Origin: Bacteroidales bacterium | Lineage (GTDB): Bacteria > Bacteroidota > Bacteroidia > Bacteroidales > UBA3824 | Length of the DNA: 59,808 nucleotides | Reading direction: 5' to 3' | NCBI GenBank assembly: GCA_017543645.1 | Contig: JAFYFR010000037.1 | Span: 1-59,808, forward strand | Shown here: positions 17,393 through 26,101 of the stretch, piece after piece | Position numbering within the stretch: position 1 is the first letter of the stretch | How the letters are laid out: the number at the start of each line of letters is the position of its first letter | Made by a program: the position numbers and the translations under genes | The notes under the pieces: model-generated | What the model was told of the DNA's origin: nothing | What the model saw: only the letters and a program-made list of their open reading frames with translations | Databases searched by the model: none

Positions 17393-18448
17393 ATGAACTT
17401 GCCTGACAATGTAGTATGCACAAACAACGCCGACAAGGAACTTTCGCAGCTTATCAATAATGCCGGTTCCAAGGTTTTTATTTTGGTAGACGAGAATACC
17501 GCTCGGCATTGCCTTCCCAAATTGCCATGTATATCCGCATCTGGAGCCGAGGTTATAGAGATTAAGAGCGGAGAGAATAACAAAAATATTGACACTCTGA
17601 GTGTTATATGGTCGCGGCTGAGCAATGGCGGTGCCGACCGCAAAAGTCTCTTTGTAAACATCGGCGGCGGTGTGATTGGCGACATGGGCGGATTGGCCGC
17701 GTCGCTTTTCAAACGTGGTATCAGGTTTGTGAATATTCCCACCACGCTTCTTGCTCAGGTGGATGCCTCGTGTGGCGGTAAGTTGGCTGTTGATTTTCAG
17801 AACTTTAAAAACGAAATTGGTCTTTTCCGCAATCCAGAAAAGGTTATAGTTGACACTGATTTCTTAAAGACTTTGCCTGAATGTCAGATAGTTTCTGGTT
17901 TTGCCGAAATGATAAAACATTCGCTGCTGGTAGATGACGACTATTTTTCACGAATTTCGCAGTTTAATCCCAAGTCGCCCGACTGGACTCTCCTTACCGA
18001 GCTTGTTGCCACCTCTATTAAGATAAAGAACGAGTTTACTTCGGCAGACCCCACCGAAAAGGGGTTGAGGAAGATGCTCAATTTCGGTCACACCATCGGA
18101 CACGCGGTGGAGAGCTATTCGTTTTCTACGCCAAAACCACTTCTTCATGGCGAGGCTGTGGCTGTAGGCATTATTTGCGAACTGTTTTTGAGCAATCATT
18201 ATATGGGTTTCCCGCTGCAGAGCCTTATCGAAGTTACCAAGCTTGTCGGGTCGTATTTTCCGCCGTTCCGTTTCAGCATGGAATCCTATGGCGAATTGCT
18301 CGCGCTGATGCAGCACGACAAGAAAAACATCGGAGGAAAAATCAGTTTCTCGCTTGTTAGTTCTTTTGGCAAATACGAGTACGACGTGCATTGTAGCGCG
18401 GAGGATATTTATCAGTCATTTTCGTTTTACAACCAGATAAATCTTTAA
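17393..18448 (+). CDS. aroB: 3-dehydroquinate synthase
   Basis: The 351-residue enzyme converts DAHP to 3-dehydroquinate, step 2 of the shikimate pathway. NAD-binding NIGGGVIGDMGGLAAS, PTTLLAQVDASCGGKLAVD, the GFAEMIKHSLL block and zinc ligands in the later LNFGHTIGHAVES and LLHGEAVAVG blocks are all present. Length is normal. It has its own promoter and is followed after 27 bases by the envelope operon starting at 18476, which has no obvious promoter of its own, so aroB transcription may feed that operon. Confidence 0.96.
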   Translation: MNLPDNVVCTNNADKELSQLINNAGSKVFILVDENTARHCLPKLPCISASGAEVIEIKSGENNKNIDTLSVIWSRLSNGGADRKSLFVNIGGGVIGDMGGLAASLFKRGIRFVNIPTTLLAQVDASCGGKLAVDFQNFKNEIGLFRNPEKVIVDTDFLKTLPECQIVSGFAEMIKHSLLVDDDYFSRISQFNPKSPDWTLLTELVATSIKIKNEFTSADPTEKGLRKMLNFGHTIGHAVESYSFSTPKPLLHGEAVAVGIICELFLSNHYMGFPLQSLIEVTKLVGSYFPPFRFSMESYGELLALMQHDKKNIGGKISFSLVSSFGKYEYDVHCSAEDIYQSFSFYNQINL

Positions 18449-18475
18449 TTTTTAATTTAGATAACGCTTTTTATT

Positions 18476-18973
18476 ATGTTTATTGATAATACATTATCTA
18501 CCGGCAAATTTAGAATGGCATATATTATCACCGGATTGGCTGCTATTGGTAGCTTTGTATGTATATATTTTAAGGTAAATACCGTGACTACACTTGTTAC
18601 AATAGGTTCTATTTTTGCCGCTGTGCATTTTCTGCTGCTTTTGTTGCTCAATCCGTCGTATTTTAGCATCGAAGACGACAATGATCCTATTGTGATAAAG
18701 CGTTTTAGCGCATATCCGCTTTTCCGAAGGTTTCAGGCTTTCAACGTCCGCAAAAAACAGCTTTACAAATACACCATCAACAAAAGTCTGTTCGGTCTAA
18801 GAAAGTCTCTCGTAGTTACCGTTAGAGGATTAAACAAACAGCGTGAATTAGAAGAAGTTACCTATCCTAAGTTCAATATATCAACACTGCACAAAGATGA
18901 TATTGTACTGATAGAGAAACTTCTCAATAAGTATATCAACGAGAATCTTGCCCGTATGTCGCCCAAAAAATAG
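18476..18973 (+). CDS. Membrane protein with two N-terminal helices and a PH-like domain
   Basis: The 165-residue protein has two hydrophobic helices (about 15-32 and 38-58), then a ~90-residue soluble part that reads as alternating basic beta strands (IVIKRFSAYPLFRRFQAF, then SLVVTVRGLNKQ) and ends with a helix. The layout resembles small bacterial PH-like membrane proteins; this is a fold guess only. It is the first gene of a compact operon with the YidD-fusion and the LPGAG proteins, seven bases before the next gene. Confidence 0.6.
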   Translation: MFIDNTLSTGKFRMAYIITGLAAIGSFVCIYFKVNTVTTLVTIGSIFAAVHFLLLLLLNPSYFSIEDDNDPIVIKRFSAYPLFRRFQAFNVRKKQLYKYTINKSLFGLRKSLVVTVRGLNKQRELEEVTYPKFNISTLHKDDIVLIEKLLNKYINENLARMSPKK

Positions 18974-18980
18974 TGTGAAT

Positions 18981-19397
18981 ATGAAACAAATACTCTCCAT
19001 AATAGTCATTCTGCTCTGTTCCTTTGCGGGTTACGCCGACGGTGGCGATTCCTACCTGTTCGACGATAGCGGCATATCTGCCAAGTTTTCGGTAGCTGAC
19101 AGTATGGCTGTTGCTATTGATGCAGAGAATACCAGTTGTGCAGGTTTTGTAGCGGAAGTTCCCTCCGGGGTGTTGGTGACATCGGGAATGCCCGGACGAA
19201 TGCCCACATTCTTGTTTACGGCTTTGGTTTCAGCTGCTGGTACATACACGTTGTATGGAGCGGGAGCTGGTCCTATTGCAGTGGCTATTGTTTACGCCTG
19301 TAAGCATGGCGACAGGCGCGAGGTAAAACTTGCTATTTTCGGCTGTCTTACGGGTGCGGCAGTAGGAGGTTTGGCTAAATGGCTCTCTGTAAAATAG
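18981..19397 (+). CDS. Small exported membrane protein of unknown function
   Basis: The 138-residue protein starts with a signal peptide (about 1-18), then a polar region and two Gly/Ala-rich hydrophobic segments (about 80-106 and 116-132). I start it at the ATG at 18981, since this gives a clean signal peptide; an in-frame start at 18948 would add an untypical N-terminus and overlap the previous gene. The second hydrophobic segment (LAIFGCLTGAAVGGLAKWL) is glycine-zipper-like. It overlaps the YidD-fusion gene by 19 bases. I do not recognise the family. Confidence 0.6.
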   Translation: MKQILSIIVILLCSFAGYADGGDSYLFDDSGISAKFSVADSMAVAIDAENTSCAGFVAEVPSGVLVTSGMPGRMPTFLFTALVSAAGTYTLYGAGAGPIAVAIVYACKHGDRREVKLAIFGCLTGAAVGGLAKWLSVK

Positions 19398-20338
19398 TTC
19401 TGTCGCTTTGCCTCGTTTGCCTGAGCGCGTTTGCCAATGCGCAGCTGCATTTTTCGGTAGAGGCTGATTTTGTGGAGGAGGTTACCGACGGCGGAAGCTT
19501 TAACACCGTTTCTAAGGGTCATGTCTGTTTTGATGTTCGCAACAATACTCTTGTTACCGAGTATTACTATCCACTCCGCACTACTGTCAGGCTCACTTTC
19601 ATGACGATGGAGCAGTATGTGGGCGAAGAAGTCGTTTCCTCGCCGGTGGATTCGTCGATGCTTAAATCGTCAGTTTTGTTTCGCGCCGTTACAGGTGATT
19701 TCTCTATGTTTGCCTCCGATGATTTTAATTACAGAATTTCCGATGTGAGCAAGAATGACGGCAAAATTTATACAGATTTTGTCCTCTCGGAGAGTCTGCC
19801 CGATTCGCTTTGCAGAAAATCTGAAACGATATGCTCACTCAAGACTTCGCAGACCGACAATAAGTTGGATGCGTCTGTTTGTTTCGATGTCAACGGCAAA
19901 GTAATGGCAAAGATATTTTATTACAACTATCAGACGTTGGGCGCGTCGGTGTTTCCCTCTACTGTGGTGTCTGTTTCGTATGGCGAAAAAGAATTGTATT
20001 CCAAGATTGTCTACTCTGATGTGTCATTTGACAAAAACCACGTTGAAACATGCTCTCATAACCATGTGGCTAAGTGCGAATGTTTCCCTCAGCCAAAATT
20101 CAATCCTCTCTTCGCATTTTACAAGCGCGTTGTGTCGCCTCAGGATATACAGAAATGCTCTTTTTACCCATCGTGTTCGCATTATAGTGCGTTGACGTTT
20201 AAACAGAACGGATTTTTTTACGGATTTGCTGACACTTTCGACCGGTTGCTACGCTGCAACGGTGTTGACAAACCAGGCTACAAACGCTATGGCGATACAG
20301 ATTTGCTTTTGGATTACCCTTTGATTCGTAAGCGATGA
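19379..20338 (+). CDS. Secreted LolA-like protein with C-terminal YidD domain
   Basis: The 319-residue protein has a signal peptide (about 1-21). Residues ~22-215 are beta-rich and read like a LolA/DUF4292-type lipid-carrier fold (KGHVCFDVRNNTLVTEYYYP); that is inference. Residues ~225-235 form a Cys/His cluster (CSHNHVAKCEC). Residues ~240-300 carry the YidD motif: KCSFYPSCSHYS, then a Gly-rich segment and RLLRCN. Normal YidD is a ~70-100-residue cytoplasmic membrane-associated protein that aids membrane protein insertion; a true one is encoded at 27359-27649. Here the signal peptide would place the YidD domain outside the cytoplasm. The downstream DPVP motif of YidD is missing. It overlaps both neighbours. 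Confidence 0.75.
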   Translation: MALCKIVLSLCLVCLSAFANAQLHFSVEADFVEEVTDGGSFNTVSKGHVCFDVRNNTLVTEYYYPLRTTVRLTFMTMEQYVGEEVVSSPVDSSMLKSSVLFRAVTGDFSMFASDDFNYRISDVSKNDGKIYTDFVLSESLPDSLCRKSETICSLKTSQTDNKLDASVCFDVNGKVMAKIFYYNYQTLGASVFPSTVVSVSYGEKELYSKIVYSDVSFDKNHVETCSHNHVAKCECFPQPKFNPLFAFYKRVVSPQDIQKCSFYPSCSHYSALTFKQNGFFYGFADTFDRLLRCNGVDKPGYKRYGDTDLLLDYPLIRKR

Positions 20339-21147
20339 GAACAAGGTCTGCCATAATGGTTTTGTTGGTGTTGCAGATTTGTTTTGCATCCGCTACGTTT
20401 GCGCAGAATCTCTACGACACATTGCATACCAAGATATTTGCCAAATATCTCTATAATACAGGTCAGTATCAGTTAGCCGCAGAAGAGTACCGTCGTTTGG
20501 CTGATTCATCATATAGTTTTAGTTTAGATTACGCATTTAAATCAGCAGAGTGTTATGAATTTGCCTATGAGTATGATTCTGCAAAAGCTGTCTTTTCAAA
20601 CTATATTCTTCCCCATTGCCACCGTTATCCAAATTACTATTATGATTATGTGCGGATACTTGTCCGCTCGGGGAGTTACGCTACAGCTCAGTTTTTTTGC
20701 GATTCACTACAAAGCCCTTTTAAGGTGAAGGGTGCAAACATTAAGGCGTGTCTTGCTACGATAAATGGACAGACTGCGGATTTGTCTGACGCTCTTTTAC
20801 TGCCCAAGACTGTGGAGCTGTGCCGCACAGGTTACGACACAAAGAATATGTTTGTGGCTGTATCGCTGTCTGCTGTTTTGCCCGGGGCTGGGCGCATTTA
20901 TTGCGGATATGTGCGCGAAGGCATTTTGGCTATGCTCCGCAGCTGTTTTGATATTGCCCATGTGGCATACGGATTTCACAAATACGGGATAAATGATCCT
21001 TATCCGCTTTTTTTCTGCACATTGTCAGCCTGTTTTTATGTGGGAAACATTTTTGGAACTGTCAAGTCAGTGAAAAAATATAAATCAATTTCTAAAACCA
21101 ACCGCGATGAGAAAATTCTTGATTATATCTATGGTACTTATTTTTAG
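20335..21147 (+). CDS. Exported TPR-like protein with C-terminal LPGAGR membrane segment
   Basis: The 270-residue protein has a signal peptide (about 1-23), then TPR-like helix pairs (YLYNTGQYQLAAEEYRRLA and similar), and a C-terminal hydrophobic region opened by SAVLPGAGRIYCGY at about 178-191. The LPGAG-x-x-Y motif plus following helices matches the DUF5683/TM2-like pattern. It begins with an ATGA overlap with the YidD-fusion gene, and its last 41 bases overlap the start of its paralogue. Both point to coupled translation. Function is unknown; co-location suggests it works with the YidD-like protein in the envelope. Confidence 0.7.
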   Translation: MRTRSAIMVLLVLQICFASATFAQNLYDTLHTKIFAKYLYNTGQYQLAAEEYRRLADSSYSFSLDYAFKSAECYEFAYEYDSAKAVFSNYILPHCHRYPNYYYDYVRILVRSGSYATAQFFCDSLQSPFKVKGANIKACLATINGQTADLSDALLLPKTVELCRTGYDTKNMFVAVSLSAVLPGAGRIYCGYVREGILAMLRSCFDIAHVAYGFHKYGINDPYPLFFCTLSACFYVGNIFGTVKSVKKYKSISKTNRDEKILDYIYGTYF

Positions 21148-21799
21148 CTCTACGGCTTTTTGTCAAGATGCCGACTCGGTTTTCTGTGTGGCTATAAATG
21201 CTTTTGAAATTGGCAATATTCGCTTGGCTCAAAAAGAGATACAACGTGCTATTTTGTTCGATACTTTAAATAGAGATTTCCTAAAGTACTGCTCTGCCGC
21301 ACAGATTTTTGCTGCAGCAGGGGAATGTCGAAAAGCTGAGATTTTTGTCAATCAGGCTTATAATGTTGCTAATAATAATTTTGAACGTAGACAAGTGCTT
21401 TTTACAAAAGCAAATATTTATATTTCATCTAAAAAATACTTTAATGCTGCCGCCGTGCTTGCCCAACTTGACACCACTCAGAGTCGGAATCAGATTTTGC
21501 GCAAGATAAAGCATCAGAAATATCCGTCGCCTTTGGCAGCCGGTTTGTTGAGCGCGGTGTTGCCAGGAGCGGGTCAGTATTACTCTTTCAGCTTTGTTGA
21601 CGGACTATCTTCACAGTTGATTTTAGGCTCTTTGACCCTCCTTGGATTATATTTGGCACATAATTATGGAAATTGGACGGCTGTTTTATGCGTTTTGCCG
21701 TGGTTGCAACGTTATTATATAGGTGGTATCCGAAACGCCGTGCTTTGTGCACGTAATAAGCGCGACGTTCAAATAGGCACTATATTTGTAATACCATAA
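21107..21799 (+). CDS. Paralogous exported TPR-like protein with LPGAGQ membrane segment
   Basis: The 230-residue protein has the same plan as its upstream neighbour: signal peptide (about 1-20), TPR-like helices, then SAVLPGAGQYYSFSF at about 148-162 and hydrophobic helices (LILGSLTLLGLYLAHNYG). The pair probably arose by duplication, since layout and motif coincide, although sequence identity outside the motif is low by eye. The 41-base overlap with the upstream gene is real: the start gives a textbook signal peptide and no later Met does. It closes the 18476-21799 operon. Confidence 0.7.
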   Translation: MRKFLIISMVLIFSSTAFCQDADSVFCVAINAFEIGNIRLAQKEIQRAILFDTLNRDFLKYCSAAQIFAAAGECRKAEIFVNQAYNVANNNFERRQVLFTKANIYISSKKYFNAAAVLAQLDTTQSRNQILRKIKHQKYPSPLAAGLLSAVLPGAGQYYSFSFVDGLSSQLILGSLTLLGLYLAHNYGNWTAVLCVLPWLQRYYIGGIRNAVLCARNKRDVQIGTIFVIP

Positions 21800-21821
21800 A
21801 AATGTAATAATAATTATAAAT

Positions 21822-22871
21822 ATGTCAAGAATAATGAAGAAACTAATAATATCACTTGCAGCAGTGCTTTTTACAAGCATCTGCGCAACAGCACAGGACG
21901 CCGAAGATGCGCCAATTTTGAAAACAAAGGCTTACACCTCTATCGACGAGGCGTTGAAACACCCCAACGACGTGGTAGTATTGGATTTGGGCAACAAGAG
22001 CCTGTCGTCTGTTCCTTCTGGGGTGGCTCAGCTCAAAAACCTGAAAGCCTTGTACATTCAAGGTAATTCTATCACGGCATTGCCTGCGGAGCTGTTTCAA
22101 CTGCCCGACCTGCGTTTTATTTTCGCCGACCAGAACAATATCTCCTCAATTCCCGAAGGAATTTCAAATCTCAAAAAGTTGAAACGTATCTCGCTTGCCA
22201 ACAACCGTATAGCCGACCTTACGCCCTTGACCAACTGCGAGTCGCTGCAGTCGCTTACCGTCTCAAACAATATTATCACCACTATTCCAGCTTCGATTTC
22301 AAATCTTAAGTCGTTGAAAGAGCTCGACTTGTCGTTCAACCGTATTTCAGTTTTCCAAGCCGGTCTTACCGAACTCAAAAACCTTGAGTCGCTCATACTT
22401 GCTGGCAACAATATTACATCCGTTCCGTCGTCGGTAGCTAATTTTAAGTCGTTGAAAGTACTTTATTTAGACAACAATAAGGTGCGCGATATGTCGGTAA
22501 TCTGCAATATCACAACCCTTACACGGCTTTCGCTTTCGGGTTGCGGAATTATATCAATTCCTACAAAAATTTCGCAATTATCTAATCTTCAACGCCTTAT
22601 TCTTAGCCAAAATAGCATTTCCTCAGTTCCTGTGGATTTGACCACGCTCACGAGCCTCGTATTCTTGGATTTGAGTAACAACCGTCTTACCCGTTTGCCC
22701 AATCAGGTGTCGAATTTGGTAAACCTTTACGACTTCAATTTGTGCAACAACCAGTTCGCGCAGTTTCCCGAGCTTCTTCAGGATATCAAGTCGATGAAGT
22801 TTGTAGGTTTGAGCGGCAACCGTACCGAAATGACACCTCCGATGATAGCCTACGAGCGCGAAGTATATTAA
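21822..22871 (+). CDS. Secreted leucine-rich-repeat protein
   Basis: The 349-residue protein has a signal peptide (start at 21822 or, two codons plus later, at 21834) and then ten or more LRR units of about 22-24 residues with the pattern LxxLxxLxLxxNxIxxLPxx. They form a curved solenoid for protein binding. The final residues (PPMIAYEREVY) cap the solenoid and carry no sorting tail. It lies 22 bases after the LPGAG paralogue pair and could be part of that transcript. No catalytic domain is seen. Confidence 0.85.
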   Translation: MSRIMKKLIISLAAVLFTSICATAQDAEDAPILKTKAYTSIDEALKHPNDVVVLDLGNKSLSSVPSGVAQLKNLKALYIQGNSITALPAELFQLPDLRFIFADQNNISSIPEGISNLKKLKRISLANNRIADLTPLTNCESLQSLTVSNNIITTIPASISNLKSLKELDLSFNRISVFQAGLTELKNLESLILAGNNITSVPSSVANFKSLKVLYLDNNKVRDMSVICNITTLTRLSLSGCGIISIPTKISQLSNLQRLILSQNSISSVPVDLTTLTSLVFLDLSNNRLTRLPNQVSNLVNLYDFNLCNNQFAQFPELLQDIKSMKFVGLSGNRTEMTPPMIAYEREVY

Positions 22872-22903
22872 TTTCAAAAAAAATGCAATATCTGCATAAA
22901 AAA

Positions 22904-22935
22904 TTGGTGTTTTTCCAAAAAATGTTTTATATTTG
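22904..22935 (+). promoter_or_regulatory. Promoter of the CheR/CheB operon
   Basis: TTG at 22904-22906, 21 bases, then TATATTTG at 22928-22935. The first gene starts at 22984, giving a leader of about 42 bases. Confidence 0.7.
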
Positions 22936-22983
22936 ACCTATAATAATTATTTGTGTCAGATTTGAAGCAGTTTAAATTTTAGA

Positions 22984-23826
22984 ATGTTTGAACCACCTGA
23001 TATATTGACGTTTATAAAGACGTTGCGCGATTATGGCGGATACGAATTTTCCAATTATTCGGACAAGTCGTTTATGCGCCGTGTCGAAAAAATTTTGATG
23101 GACAATAGAATAGACCTTAAGACACTGATAACGAGGGTAAAGTTTGACCATAATTTTTTGGAAGAGGTTGTTAAAGATATAACTGTCAATACCACAGAGC
23201 TTTTTCGTGATCCTCAGGTGTGGCATGCTATCAAATACAGGATTTTGCCGCGCCTTGCCAGCAAACGCGAGATTAATATCTGGCATGCCGGATGCAGCAC
23301 AGGGTTAGAAGTATATTCTATGATGATACTGCTCAACGAGTTAGGTATGCTTTACCGTAGCCATCTCTACGCTACCGATTTGAACACAGATGTCCTGAAG
23401 ACTGCCCAGAAAGGCGTTTACAGTTACCGTTCAGTTTCGGAATATTTGGACAATTTCAACAAGGTTTTGTGCGAAAATCCATACAATTTCGACGAGCATC
23501 TTGTGGTCTCGTACGAAAAGTACTTTGAAATCAACAAAGTAAAGGATACATTTAAGATAAAACCTGATTTCTTGGATAAAGCCGTGTTTAAAAAGCACGA
23601 CTTGGTACTCGACCCTAATCCGTTTGATATAAAGTACGACATCATACTGTGCCGTAATGTGCTGATTTACTTTAACAATACTTTGCAAAACAAGCTTTTT
23701 ATGGATTTTTGGAATTATCTCGACACCAACGGCTCTTTGGTCTTGGGAATACACGAGAGCATTATTGGGCCAGTAACTGCCAAGTACGACAAGAAGGGAC
23801 TGATTTACAACAAAAAAGTTTATTAG
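22984..23826 (+). CDS. CheR-type protein-glutamate methyltransferase
   Basis: The 280-residue protein matches CheR across its length: an N-terminal helical domain, then NTTELFRD at about 69-76, the SAM-binding loop WHAGCSTGLEVYS at about 100-112, ATDLN after the second strand, and CRNVLIYFN at about 223-231. Canonical CheR has GEEPYS where this has GLEVYS, so one acidic residue is replaced by Leu, but the core GCSTG and RN motifs are intact, and it should be active. By family it methylates chemoreceptor glutamates. It has its own promoter and lies three bases before a degenerate paralogue. Confidence 0.88.
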   Translation: MFEPPDILTFIKTLRDYGGYEFSNYSDKSFMRRVEKILMDNRIDLKTLITRVKFDHNFLEEVVKDITVNTTELFRDPQVWHAIKYRILPRLASKREINIWHAGCSTGLEVYSMMILLNELGMLYRSHLYATDLNTDVLKTAQKGVYSYRSVSEYLDNFNKVLCENPYNFDEHLVVSYEKYFEINKVKDTFKIKPDFLDKAVFKKHDLVLDPNPFDIKYDIILCRNVLIYFNNTLQNKLFMDFWNYLDTNGSLVLGIHESIIGPVTAKYDKKGLIYNKKVY

Positions 23827-23829
23827 GCG

Positions 23830-24663
23830 ATGGACGAATTTCAAAATATACCATACGAGGATTTTAGAAAGATAATTTCTGCTGTTAGGACGGTGCGAAA
23901 CTTGGATTTTACGTCGTTTGCGCAAGATATTCTTATGCACCGTATGGCACGCTCAATGTATATGCACGGGTTGCAGTCTTCCGAACGCCTGATTAGCAAG
24001 CTGATGGCAGATTCTTATTTCGCCGACCTGTTTGTGTCTGAGATGTTTGTGCCTACAACCGAATTGTTTAGGGACTATTCTATGTGGAAGTTTTTTGAGG
24101 ACAATATTATAGAAAAACTCAAGAGCGAGACTCTCTGCAAGATATGGATACCTCAGATTTGCGGCGACGACGAACTCTACTCCCTGCTGATAACCCTCTA
24201 CCGCAAGCGCATTCTCAACCGTTGTGTGGTTTACGCTACTTCGCCGGCGCAGAAGATTCTCACTGATGCCAAGAACGGTTTTGTAGAACAGAAAAAAATC
24301 GAAATCAGCGACGTGAATTTCAAAAAAATGGATCCCGATGCCGATTTGAACCACTATCTTGTACATGAAGATAAGTATGATTATTTTTCGCCAGAACTGC
24401 TCAACAGCGTAATCTTTATCAAAAGCGACATCATAACCGATACTCCTCCCGACAACGGGTTCAACCTTGTGCTTTTCCGCGACAGAATGTTGTATATGAA
24501 TCCGTCTACCAAAAAGAGGGTGGTGGAAAACGTCGCCAAAACTGTAATGAACGGCGGTTTCTTCATAATCGGCATTCGCGAAAACCTTGCAGGATGCGAC
24601 TACAAAGGGGTGTTCATACCGGTGTCGAAAAGCGAAAATATTTTTGTAAAAGTTCAAAGATAA
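23830..24663 (+). CDS. Degenerate CheR paralogue, probable pseudoenzyme
   Basis: The 277-residue protein aligns end to end with its upstream neighbour. PTTELFRD (about 75-82) is kept, but the SAM loop GCSTG is replaced by Ile-Cys-Gly-Asp-Asp (about 110-114), and CRNVLIYFN becomes FRDRMLYMN (about 216-224). The glycine-rich SAM site is therefore lost while the fold is retained. It has no frameshift or stop, so it is under selection as a protein. A role as a partner, inhibitor or scaffold for the active CheR is inference. CheB follows after six bases. Confidence 0.78.
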   Translation: MDEFQNIPYEDFRKIISAVRTVRNLDFTSFAQDILMHRMARSMYMHGLQSSERLISKLMADSYFADLFVSEMFVPTTELFRDYSMWKFFEDNIIEKLKSETLCKIWIPQICGDDELYSLLITLYRKRILNRCVVYATSPAQKILTDAKNGFVEQKKIEISDVNFKKMDPDADLNHYLVHEDKYDYFSPELLNSVIFIKSDIITDTPPDNGFNLVLFRDRMLYMNPSTKKRVVENVAKTVMNGGFFIIGIRENLAGCDYKGVFIPVSKSENIFVKVQR

Positions 24664-24669
24664 AACTAA

Positions 24670-25224
24670 ATGCGAAACATTGTTATAGGCGGCTCGGCGG
24701 GAAGTTTTCAAACAGTTACCGCAATTTTGGCAAACATACCGAAAAACTATCCCCATACCATTTTCCTATGTCTGCATAGGTTGAAAAACGTCAGGGGAGG
24801 CTTTGTGGAGGCTCTGTCGCTCAAATCCAACATACCTATTTGCGAACCCTGCGACAAAGATCCAGTGATGCCAGGCGTGGCGTATCTCGCTCCTGCCAAC
24901 TATCATATGTACGTTGACGCCAACAACCAGTTCTCGCTCTCTACCGAGGAGCCTGTCAACCATTCGCGTCCCTCTATCGATGTAACATTTTGCTCGATAG
25001 CCCGCACATTCAAAGAAAATGCAGTGGGGATACTTCTCTCTGGTGCTAACAAGGACGGTGCGTTGGGTCTCAAAACCATCAAGGAAGCCGGTGGCGTGGT
25101 GATGGTGCAGTCGCCCGACGAGTGTCAGGTAAAAACCATGACTACCGCTGCCATCAAAATCACAGAAGTGGATCATATTTTGTTTACCAACAATATAATA
25201 GAGTATTTGAAAAACCTTAAATGA
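24670..25224 (+). CDS. CheB-type protein-glutamate methylesterase without receiver domain
   Basis: The 184-residue protein is only the esterase domain of CheB. The catalytic residues are visible: Ser9 in GGSAG, His36 in CLHRL and Asp129 in SGANKDGALG. The usual N-terminal response-regulator domain is absent, so control by CheA phosphorylation is not possible in the standard way. By family it removes methyl groups from receptor glutamates, opposing CheR. It lies between the CheR pair and the GAF membrane protein in one operon. Confidence 0.88.
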   Translation: MRNIVIGGSAGSFQTVTAILANIPKNYPHTIFLCLHRLKNVRGGFVEALSLKSNIPICEPCDKDPVMPGVAYLAPANYHMYVDANNQFSLSTEEPVNHSRPSIDVTFCSIARTFKENAVGILLSGANKDGALGLKTIKEAGGVVMVQSPDECQVKTMTTAAIKITEVDHILFTNNIIEYLKNLK

Positions 25225-25234
25225 CGATTATATC

Positions 25235-26101
25235 ATGAAAAAATTCGACAAAGGGCAGAAGAAATTTCTTACATTGCTTGTTATCTTGATAATAATAGGC
25301 ATGGCAGTGGTGGCCGTTTCGTTAATTCCTGAGATGCAAGCGTATACCAAGTTTGCGCTTTGGGGATACGTCTTTATATCGGTGATAATGTTTGTGTTCG
25401 CGTTTGCTATCAGCAAAAAGCTTTTCCACGATGCCGGCGTTATGGAGTCGCAGTTGGAGCTGCTTTCTTCACGAGGCGCGTCGGGAGCATCCAACGACGA
25501 ACTTATCAACAAGGCCAAACTCGAGGCCGAGGACAACAACGACGAGGTGAAAAAAGAGAAAGCCCGTCAGGAAAAACTTCTTAAGGCAAAACGCGAGGCG
25601 GAAGAAAACAAGCAGCTCGACCAGTTAGCCGAACAGATTTCCGCCGAACTCGACCAGACCGCCGACATCAACGAGTATTTCGACAAGCTCCTCAGCAATC
25701 TCGCCAAGGTGTTCGACATTGTGCAAGGTGTGGCTTATGCGCTCAATCCCAAAACCGACAAGTTTGAAATCAAAAGCACCTACGCATACTACACACCCGA
25801 CACCGACCGCACATTCGAACTCGGCGAAGGCATCAACGGTCAAGTGGCAAAGGACAAAAAGACTCTCGAACTCGACAACATTCCCGAAAACTATATCCAA
25901 GTGGTGGTTTCGGGCTTAGGACAAGGGTCGCCAAAACACCTTATATTTATACCGTTTGTTTCGGGCAAGCAGACCGTGGCTCTTGTGGAGCTCGCCACTT
26001 TCGAGAAGAAGAACTACAATATGCGCCTTCTCTCTGAAAAAATCAACAAGAGACTTTCAAAGCATATTTCCGACGGTATTAATCTTACTACTGCACAATG
26101 A
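25235..26101 (+). CDS. Membrane-anchored coiled-coil GAF-domain protein
   Basis: The 288-residue protein has two membrane helices (about 12-32 and 41-62), a long charged coiled coil (about 75-140, rich in Lys/Glu) and a C-terminal GAF domain (about 145-280). GAF domains bind small ligands or mediate dimer signalling. The two-helix hairpin puts both the N-terminus and the GAF domain in the cytoplasm. There is no kinase, cyclase or HAMP domain, so the output must go through a partner, perhaps the CheR/CheB proteins encoded just upstream (11 bases). Its stop overlaps the start of ispD as ATGA. Confidence 0.72.
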   Translation: MKKFDKGQKKFLTLLVILIIIGMAVVAVSLIPEMQAYTKFALWGYVFISVIMFVFAFAISKKLFHDAGVMESQLELLSSRGASGASNDELINKAKLEAEDNNDEVKKEKARQEKLLKAKREAEENKQLDQLAEQISAELDQTADINEYFDKLLSNLAKVFDIVQGVAYALNPKTDKFEIKSTYAYYTPDTDRTFELGEGINGQVAKDKKTLELDNIPENYIQVVVSGLGQGSPKHLIFIPFVSGKQTVALVELATFEKKNYNMRLLSEKINKRLSKHISDGINLTTAQ

